A stretch of DNA of 47,698 bases from a bacterium (GTDB taxonomy: Bacteria > Cyanobacteriota > Vampirovibrionia > Gastranaerophilales > Gastranaerophilaceae), in the NCBI GenBank assembly GCA_024408855.1, contig JAKSUQ010000014.1, positions 1 to 47,698 on the forward strand. The letters run 5' to 3'. Below, piece after piece: positions 41,905-47,698 of this stretch. Position numbers and translations under genes: made by a program. Every line of letters starts with the position of its first letter. Position 1 is the stretch's first letter. The notes under the pieces were generated by a model. The model did no database searches and was not told the DNA's origin. It saw nothing but the letters and a program-made list of their open reading frames with translations.

Positions 41905-43550
41905 TCGATAACTTTTATTCTGCCGTCGGATTTTATTTGTTGCGGTTTATTATTTTGTTTTTTCAAGTAATTTGCAACTAATTCGTTTTTATCAAAATCG
42001 TATATTGCAATAGCATTGTCATAATTCTTTTTGAGTCCCATAGCTCCGCCTGATGCATCATTTATCAGACAAAAATCATCTATTGCAAGAGTATATGTTT
42101 TATCTTCTCTCGGATTATCAACATCAATTTTATGCTCAATACCTTTTTTATCAATAAAACTCATTTTTGTCAGAGCCATTTTTGATTTTGAATATTCATA
42201 CCTCAAGCCTGATACTTGCATAATACCAGGACGTCCGCCCATATTAGATGTTAAACTCAATTTTACGAGATTGTTAAGTCCGTCAACCAACTCTTTTTCT
42301 GTTATTTCACAAACTACCATATCATCATCAAACGGAGATATAAGAGTTATAAGTCTCATATCTATTTCACCATCACAAAACTTATTACGAAGATTACTTG
42401 AATTTAAGATTGCAATATCAGTATTAAGTTCTTTACGCATACAATCCGCAAAAAGGTCAGCATGAGGATTTTCATACAAAAGTGCATTCTTAGGAGGATC
42501 TTCAACGTAGTCAAAGTACCCTAAAACTTCAGGTTTGCCCAATATTTCTTCAAAAGCCTGTGTTGCTATAAGGCTTCTGTCAAAATTTTCCGTATTGATA
42601 ATATTATATTGCAAGTCTGTAATCTGACCGAGTTCGTTAAATTTTACATTTGGCATTCCTATATAATTTCCGTCTTTACCAACCTGCATAATAAATACAG
42701 GTTCACCTTTAGGAGAATAGAATAAATTTTTCCCCTCAATAGGTTCTGAAAGAAAATCATGCGTATGCCCTCCGAGAATTATATCTATATCAGAAACGTT
42801 TTGTGCGATATATTGTTCATTATTCAAGCCCAAATGTGATAAAAGAATTATTTTGTTAATTCCGGCTTTTTTTAAATCGTTAATTTCGTTTTGTAAGTCT
42901 TTAATAGTTCCGTTCATATCTGATATGTTAAAGGCGTTTATTTCTCTCAAACTTGTAACATGTTTTTCCATATCAACAGGGACCAAGCCAATCACTCCGT
43001 ACTTATTTCCGTTAGACTCCACTATCAATGAATCTGACAATACAGAATATACTTTACTGTCTTTAGCAGGATGCATGTTTGCTCCGAGTAGTCGATATTT
43101 TCTGTCCTTAACACATTCCGTAAAATCATCCATATCCGGATCACATTCGTGATTACCTATTGCATTGGCAATCACACCGGATAAATTCATAAATTTGTCA
43201 ACAACTTCGATTTCTTTTTTATTTGACCCAAGAAACATATCACCTGAACACAATTTTAATTTATCAATAGGCATGCCTTTATTAAAAATAGCGTTTTGAT
43301 TTGTAAGTGTTCCATTATCAAATTCCCTTACGACAGAATATGCTCTTTCCATTTTAATATTTTGTCCATGAAAATCATGCATATGAAAAATGCTCAACTG
43401 AGCAGGCTTGGTCCTGATTACGTCATCACCATATACCGGTAAAGGTTTGATTTGTGAATTGTTTTGTTGGGATGAAACTGTTAATTGAGGAGATGATTGC
43501 CTGAATGTTACAAACGGATTAAAACTAAATGTTTGAATATTTAAGTTCAT
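41901..43550 (-). CDS. UshA-like 5'-nucleotidase/metallophosphoesterase with N-terminal tag and no signal peptide
   Basis: The 549-aa protein has a calcineurin-like metallophosphatase domain. Its metal ligands are visible: FHMHDFHGQ (Asp59, His61), LCSGDMFLGS, NAIGNHECDPDMD, LLSHLGLN and LGGHTHDF. A 5'-nucleotidase C-terminal substrate domain follows (AILNSSNLRNKF, then ISPFDDDMVV and INDASGGAMG). UshA-type enzymes are normally exported. Here there is no signal peptide; the N-terminus MNLNIQTFSFNPFVTFRQSS instead resembles the tag of other proteins in the window. AAAAGGTGC precedes the ATG. It lies 56 bases after ruvA on the same strand. Confidence 0.87.
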   Translation of the reverse strand: MNLNIQTFSFNPFVTFRQSSPQLTVSSQQNNSQIKPLPVYGDDVIRTKPAQLSIFHMHDFHGQNIKMERAYSVVREFDNGTLTNQNAIFNKGMPIDKLKLCSGDMFLGSNKKEIEVVDKFMNLSGVIANAIGNHECDPDMDDFTECVKDRKYRLLGANMHPAKDSKVYSVLSDSLIVESNGNKYGVIGLVPVDMEKHVTSLREINAFNISDMNGTIKDLQNEINDLKKAGINKIILLSHLGLNNEQYIAQNVSDIDIILGGHTHDFLSEPIEGKNLFYSPKGEPVFIMQVGKDGNYIGMPNVKFNELGQITDLQYNIINTENFDRSLIATQAFEEILGKPEVLGYFDYVEDPPKNALLYENPHADLFADCMRKELNTDIAILNSSNLRNKFCDGEIDMRLITLISPFDDDMVVCEITEKELVDGLNNLVKLSLTSNMGGRPGIMQVSGLRYEYSKSKMALTKMSFIDKKGIEHKIDVDNPREDKTYTLAIDDFCLINDASGGAMGLKKNYDNAIAIYDFDKNELVANYLKKQNNKPQQIKSDGRIKVID

Positions 43551-43606
43551 TTTGCACCTTTTTCCATATATAACAAACCTCGTAAATTTATTTTTTGCTA
43601 CTTTGA

Positions 43607-44209
43607 TTAAGACGAAAGAGTGATAAGAGCTTTTCGCAAAATTTCCTCAGGATTTGACGAATCTTCTACGGTAGAAATTATCTTTTCTAAAGCATTATCA
43701 ATTTCTTTATTATCATATCCCAAAGACAACATTATTGATTGAGCATCCGATATAGCTTGATTTTGCGGAACAAAGTTATCCGATTTAGGCAATTCTGTTT
43801 TCATAAGTTTATCTTTTAGTTCCAAAATGATTTTTTGTGCCAATTTCGGACCGACTCCCTTTGCTCTTGTAAGTTCTTTGAAATCTCCATTTATAACCAA
43901 CGAAATTAAATCACAAGTATCAAATTCATTTAATAAAGCAAGCGCCATCTTAGCACCTACCCCTGACACCGATAGAAGTATTTGAAAAATATCACGAGTT
44001 TCTTTGTTTAAAAATCCATACAAAGACATTACGTCCTCTCTGTGAATAAGTGCCACAAAATATTTTTGTACAACTTCATCCTGACATTCACAGAAATCTC
44101 GTTCTGTAACTTCCAATAAGTAGCCAACATTAGCAACCTCTACAGAAACAAACGCACCTTTTGATGTTTTGCACTTATCTGTTAACAATCCTTTTAAATA
44201 ATCAAACAT
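43607..44209 (-). CDS. ruvA: Holliday junction branch migration protein RuvA
   Basis: Binds four-way junctions and loads RuvB. The 200-aa protein has the N-terminal OB domain (MFDYLKGLL, then VEVANVGYLLEV and IHREDVMSLYGFL). It also has the two helix-hairpin-helix motifs (LLSVSGVGAKMALALL and LTRAKGVGPKLAQKIILELKD) and the C-terminal RuvB-contacting domain (AQSIMLSLGYDNKEIDNAL). CGGAGAGGATA precedes the ATG. ruvB is not in the window. Confidence 0.96.
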   Translation of the reverse strand: MFDYLKGLLTDKCKTSKGAFVSVEVANVGYLLEVTERDFCECQDEVVQKYFVALIHREDVMSLYGFLNKETRDIFQILLSVSGVGAKMALALLNEFDTCDLISLVINGDFKELTRAKGVGPKLAQKIILELKDKLMKTELPKSDNFVPQNQAISDAQSIMLSLGYDNKEIDNALEKIISTVEDSSNPEEILRKALITLSS

Positions 44210-44314
44210 ATCCTCTCCGCTAACCTCGGTAATTATATCATAAAGGTATTAAATTTGTCATTTTTTTTAAGTAAATGTGTTATGTTATTGCTATTACAAA
44301 GTAATTTCAAATTC

Positions 44315-44343
44315 TTGAAACATAATTATATTAAGTTTATAAT
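44315..44343 (+). promoter_or_regulatory. Sigma-70 promoter giving a leaderless mRNA
   Basis: TTGAAA (44315-44320), a 17-base spacer and TATAAT (44338-44343). The ATG of the downstream gene is at 44350, six bases after the -10, so transcription should begin at the start codon. No ribosome binding site is present. Confidence 0.8.
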
Positions 44344-44349
44344 CTTTTT

Positions 44350-45354
44350 ATGAGCAAAATTAGGAAGTTATATTGTTTTGATAAGAAGAATGTTCAAGAA
44401 ATGTTTTCATTTCTTAGCGGGGATTGTCCTGCTGATGCGTATATAGACAGAATCATTTTTAACCCTTTGGTGATTTTACATTATTTTCTTCCGTTTAGAT
44501 TTAAGTATTTACCTGAGTCTTATGTTTTGCAGGACGGGAAGAATTTAAAAGGTTTGATAACAGTTACACCGGTAAAAAGTCATCAAAGAAAAGTCGAGAT
44601 AAAAAAGCTTTTTTTTGAAGAAAATGCTTTTGAAGTTGCATTAGAATTAGTGCAATATGTTGTTTCAAAATACAAAGCAATGGGTGTAACTTCAGTTGTA
44701 ATAAAGGTTGATGATTTTTTGCCGGAATTACTTACAATGCTTATAAGTAAATGCAATTTCAGTCAAATTTCTTATGAAAAATTATGGCAATTAACAAATT
44801 TTTCAAAATCACATTATGATAAAAATTCATTCCGAAAATTTAGGAATTCAGATGCGAAAGCAGTTGCAAATTTGTACAATGAATCTTTACTCCAACATTT
44901 TAGACCGTTGTTGAATAAAGGCTACAAAGAATTTGAAGAGCCATTTTTCAAAGGACTTTCTGGATACAGTAATTTTGATTATGTTATAGAGGACAAAAAA
45001 ACAAAAAATATAACCGGATATATTTCAATACAAACAACTGATAACGAGAATTTTATCGTTGAAATTACACAATCCGAATGGCATACAATGGATATATTTT
45101 CCGTTTTGCACTTTGCTTATGATAAAATTTTGAAGCGAAAAAAAAAGTTTACATTTTATGTTAAAACCAATCGTTATACAACTATGGGAGCAAAATACGA
45201 AAACATATTTTTGGATGCAAATATCAAATGTGTGCAAAATAGAATTGTCTTAACAAATTCCTCTGCAAGAGTTCTAAAAACCGAAGAGAAGTGCGGTAAA
45301 TACACTATATTAAATGATTTCTGCCCATCTTTAACAGCAGGGAATTATGAATAG
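44350..45354 (+). CDS. GNAT-like acetyltransferase-fold protein
   Basis: A 334-aa protein that appears to contain two GNAT-like halves. The first has a strand/helix pattern with LKGLITVTPV and VVSKYKAMGVTSVVIKVDD. The second starts FRKFRNSDAKAVANLYNESL, a typical GNAT N-terminus, and has DYVIEDKKTKNITGYISI. The acetyl-CoA-binding Q/RxxGxG/A motif is not clearly seen, so activity is uncertain. The ATG at 44350 is directly after a strong promoter and the message is probably leaderless. Its end overlaps the convergent tyrA by ten bases. Confidence 0.6.
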   Translation: MSKIRKLYCFDKKNVQEMFSFLSGDCPADAYIDRIIFNPLVILHYFLPFRFKYLPESYVLQDGKNLKGLITVTPVKSHQRKVEIKKLFFEENAFEVALELVQYVVSKYKAMGVTSVVIKVDDFLPELLTMLISKCNFSQISYEKLWQLTNFSKSHYDKNSFRKFRNSDAKAVANLYNESLLQHFRPLLNKGYKEFEEPFFKGLSGYSNFDYVIEDKKTKNITGYISIQTTDNENFIVEITQSEWHTMDIFSVLHFAYDKILKRKKKFTFYVKTNRYTTMGAKYENIFLDANIKCVQNRIVLTNSSARVLKTEEKCGKYTILNDFCPSLTAGNYE

Positions 45355-46112
45355 AGATTTTTTCGAAATTCTTTTATTTCATCAGCTTTGTTTTTATAAC
45401 CCGATTGAAGCAAATCAAAAACATGGTTATTCAACGATTGTATAGCTTGTTTAATATTTTCTCCATTCATCATAACCATATCTTCCGCCATTTGCGTATT
45501 TGAAAGGGCAAGCCTTGTAGTATCTTTAAATCCGCTTGATGCCAATTCTTGAGCAAGTTGATTGCCTTTAATATTTTCACAAAGAGCTTGTGCAATAACT
45601 AACGGCATATGCGAAATCAAGGCAACAGCTTTATCATGTTCTTCTGCCGTTGTTATTATAATTTCTGCTCCCATGGCACAAATTACAGTTTCTAAAATTT
45701 TTTGTTTTTCTTTGAAGTCATCACATATAGGAGTTATCGCCCACTTTGCACCGATAAACAAATCCGGAAAAGAATTACTCCACCCGCTTTTTTCGGTACC
45801 TGCCATCGGATGTGTCGGTATAAAACAATAAGGATGTTTTTTTTGTGATACAAATCCTTTTAAACTGCAAACATCCGCAACAATAGTATTCTCCCCAACG
45901 ATATTATCTAATTTATCTAATTCATCTAATGTTACACTCATTGGGGTACAGACAAAAACGATATCGCAGGTTTTTAATATTTCATAATCTTGTGAAATGT
46001 TTGTACCTTTTACAGAACGAGATATTCCAATCAATTCATACTTATTTAGACTTTCTAATTTTTTAAATATAGAACCGCCAATCAATCCTAATCCGATTAC
46101 ACCTATTTTCAT
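45345..46112 (-). CDS. tyrA: Prephenate/arogenate dehydrogenase
   Basis: Oxidative decarboxylation step of tyrosine synthesis. The 255-aa protein has the NAD(P)-binding MKIGVIGLGLIGGSIFKKL, CDIVFVCTPMSV, VADVCSLKG, the substrate-binding FIPTHPMAGTEKSGWSNSF, and the active-site EEHDKAVALISHMPLVIA. It lacks chorismate mutase and ACT domains, like cyanobacterial arogenate-type TyrA, so the substrate could be either. Its ATG overlaps the proA stop (46109-46112). Confidence 0.94.
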   Translation of the reverse strand: MKIGVIGLGLIGGSIFKKLESLNKYELIGISRSVKGTNISQDYEILKTCDIVFVCTPMSVTLDELDKLDNIVGENTIVADVCSLKGFVSQKKHPYCFIPTHPMAGTEKSGWSNSFPDLFIGAKWAITPICDDFKEKQKILETVICAMGAEIIITTAEEHDKAVALISHMPLVIAQALCENIKGNQLAQELASSGFKDTTRLALSNTQMAEDMVMMNGENIKQAIQSLNNHVFDLLQSGYKNKADEIKEFRKNLYS

Positions 46113-47368
46113 ATTAAATCCTTATGATTAAATTTCTTTTTCCCTTCAACATAATCTTTTACAATATCTCCGTTACCTTGGAGCTTGTATTTATATATAG
46201 TTAATCCTTCTAACCCAACCGGTCCTCTGGCATGTGTTTTATTAGTTGAAATCCCGACTTCGGCACCAAAACCATACCTAAAACCGTCTGCAAATCTTGT
46301 TGAAACATTATGATAAACACCGGCAGAATCTACCGCATTCATAAAAAATTCTGCATTTTCTCTATTTTCTGTAATTATTGATTCTGTATGTCCGGAAGAA
46401 TACTCATTAATATGTTCGACAGCTTCCTCTATGGATTTGACATATTTTACGGATAAAATTTTGTCAGAATACTCTTTATGCCAGCTTTCAGGATTATAAA
46501 CCAATTTTATGCCGGCATTTTCAAGTTCATTTAGTAGATTTTTACTTTCAGCAAAATTTTCGTGAATTAAAAGAGTTTCTACGGAATTGCATGCACTCGG
46601 ATATTGTGTTTTCGAATCAATTATAATTTTTTTAGCTTTGCTAAAGTCGGCATCTTCATCCGCAAAAATATGACAAATACCATCAGAATGACCCAATACA
46701 GGAATATTTGTATTTTCTTTAACAAATTTTACAAGATTACTTCCGCCTCTTGGGATAATCAAATCAATATATTTGTCTTCTTTCAACATTAAATTTACAT
46801 CATCTCTTGTAAAAATTTGAGTTAAAACATTTTCAGGGAAACCATTAATACTTTTTAAAGCATCTTGAATAATACCCATAATTGCTTTATTAGTATTAAT
46901 TGATTCTTTTCCACCTTTCAAAATTACAGCATTTGCTGATTTTATTGCCAAAGCTGATATTTGTGAAATTACATCAGGTCTTGCTTCAAAAATTACCCCC
47001 AAAACTCCAATCGGACAAGACACTTTTGTCAGAATTAAGCCGGTATCAAGACTTCTTTGAAACATAATTTTACCAATAGGATTTTCTAATTCGTAAATAT
47101 CAACAATACCTTGAATCATATCTCTCATTTTATTTTCATCAAGTTTTAGCCGGTTGTAAACTGATTGAGAAATTTTACCATCTTGAAGCAATTCTTTTGC
47201 TGTATCTAAGTCTTTTTTATTTGCTTCAAAAATCAAATCTGAATTCTCATCAAGCATTTCCGCTATTTTGAGTAAAGCGTTATTTTTAATATCTTCAGAT
47301 ATGTTTGCCAATTTTTTAGATGCAATTTTAGCGGATTTAGCGATTTCTGTAAAACTATATTCTGCCAT
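46109..47368 (-). CDS. proA: Glutamate-5-semialdehyde dehydrogenase (gamma-glutamyl phosphate reductase)
   Basis: Second step of proline synthesis. I use the ATG at 47368, after TTGAGGAATATC. The 419-aa protein shows CPIGVLGVIFEARPDVISQ, NAVILKGGKES, LIIPRGGSNLVKFV, the catalytic Cys in YPSACNSVETLLIHE, and the C-terminal STNKTHARGPVGLEGLTIYK. Normal length. It overlaps tyrA at its end and a small upstream ORF at its start. proB is not in the window. Confidence 0.97.
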   Translation of the reverse strand: MAEYSFTEIAKSAKIASKKLANISEDIKNNALLKIAEMLDENSDLIFEANKKDLDTAKELLQDGKISQSVYNRLKLDENKMRDMIQGIVDIYELENPIGKIMFQRSLDTGLILTKVSCPIGVLGVIFEARPDVISQISALAIKSANAVILKGGKESINTNKAIMGIIQDALKSINGFPENVLTQIFTRDDVNLMLKEDKYIDLIIPRGGSNLVKFVKENTNIPVLGHSDGICHIFADEDADFSKAKKIIIDSKTQYPSACNSVETLLIHENFAESKNLLNELENAGIKLVYNPESWHKEYSDKILSVKYVKSIEEAVEHINEYSSGHTESIITENRENAEFFMNAVDSAGVYHNVSTRFADGFRYGFGAEVGISTNKTHARGPVGLEGLTIYKYKLQGNGDIVKDYVEGKKKFNHKDLI

Positions 47369-47576
47369 TACGATATTCCTCAACTCTAAGACAATATTCA
47401 AGCCGTCTTAAATTAATCATAGTTGAGAATTTCTTTCTAATCAAGTATTCTTTTAAAGATTTAACGGGAGTATTTTCAAATAATTTTGGTTGCTTAACAA
47501 CAAATCCTGACAAATCAACAAACGGAACAGAATTTCTGTAATCGGTGTAAGGGTTTCTGCCTGTATATTTATTCAT
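47355..47576 (-). CDS. Small hypothetical protein upstream of proA
   Basis: A 73-aa frame starting at the ATG at 47576 after TGGAGAG, a good ribosome binding site. The product is basic (VKSLKEYLIRKKFSTMINLR, then RLEYCLRVEEYRNGR) with an N-terminal NKYTGRNPYTDYR, no signal peptide and no known motif. It overlaps the proA start by 14 bases, suggesting translational coupling in a small ORF-proA-tyrA operon. Function unknown. Confidence 0.6.
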   Translation of the reverse strand: MNKYTGRNPYTDYRNSVPFVDLSGFVVKQPKLFENTPVKSLKEYLIRKKFSTMINLRRLEYCLRVEEYRNGRI

Positions 47577-47698
47577 AAAATCTCTCCATAAAAACGATTT
47601 GTGATATATAAATTTTATTTAATAAATATTAATAAACAAGTTGACGTTAAGAAAAATTTACAGATTCCCCGGTCATATTAAACTCAAATTTACCAATT

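Noticed and set aside
1..47698. CRISPR array, transposon, integrase or prophage
   Set aside because: No direct-repeat/spacer pattern, transposase, integrase or phage structural gene was found; only local repeats such as the 63-bp units are present.

Overview
The window is AT-rich bacterial chromosome. It looks like a Gastranaerophilales/Melainabacteria-type relative of the Cyanobacteria. That placement is inferred from low GC, lipid A genes (lpxI, lpxB), flagellin, type IV pilin-like proteins, a threonyl-tRNA synthetase without a TGS domain, and several proteins with an N-terminal tail ending in a short NFKG/SFKA/NFGN-like motif. No 16S gene is present to confirm it. I see no insertion sequence, prophage, CRISPR array or integrase.

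Layout. 1-2.3 kb: tail of a pilin-like gene, a MalG-type sugar ABC permease, a tagged hypothetical protein and the decayed C-terminal fragment of a cysteine-peptidase-like gene. 2.3-5.4 kb: a large reverse-strand protein with EF-hand-like loops, MORN-type repeats and a C-terminal anthrax-lethal-factor-like zinc protease domain, then a sigma-28-controlled hypothetical gene. 5.4-8.8 kb: rplT, rpmI, tspO, prmA, rnhB and a TPR protein. 8.9-13.7 kb: a papain-like protein, a type IV pilin, a tagged membrane protein and uvrC. 13.8-22 kb: a glycogen-synthase-like glycosyltransferase, a hypothetical gene, and a reverse-strand operon lpxI-lpxB-GH13-trpS. 22-29.4 kb: sigma-28-controlled flagellin, a glutaredoxin, panD with a small coupled ORF, a secreted protein, a cooC-like/folD pair, an ankyrin-like repeat protein and two small hypotheticals that share an upstream motif. 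29.5-37 kb: a GT2 glycosyltransferase with apt, nadD-yqeK-secreted protein, HIT-speE and thrS. 37-39 kb: a hypothetical gene, an orphan terminator, tRNA-Leu(CAA) and a sigma-28-driven pair of tiny genes. 39-47.6 kb: a Gfo/Idh-pgsA-trmL-nnrD operon, a UshA-like phosphoesterase, ruvA, a GNAT-like protein, and a small ORF-proA-tyrA operon.

How the genes work together. Most of the window is housekeeping: translation, DNA repair, NAD, proline, tyrosine, pantothenate and C1-folate metabolism, and the envelope. The less ordinary content has three parts. First, there are three near-identical sigma-28 (FliA) promoters, which tie flagellin to three small proteins of unknown function. Second, a set of proteins without signal peptides shares an N-terminal tag; it includes a UshA-like phosphatase, a GT5-like enzyme and an ankyrin-like protein. 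A metalloprotease and a cysteine-peptidase-like protein resemble effectors. Third, four unrelated genes have TATAAT exactly six bases before the ATG, which predicts leaderless mRNAs.

All assignments are from reading sequence and motifs; no database search was run. Start codons were moved from the longest ORF where a ribosome binding site or promoter argued for it, and this is said in each entry.
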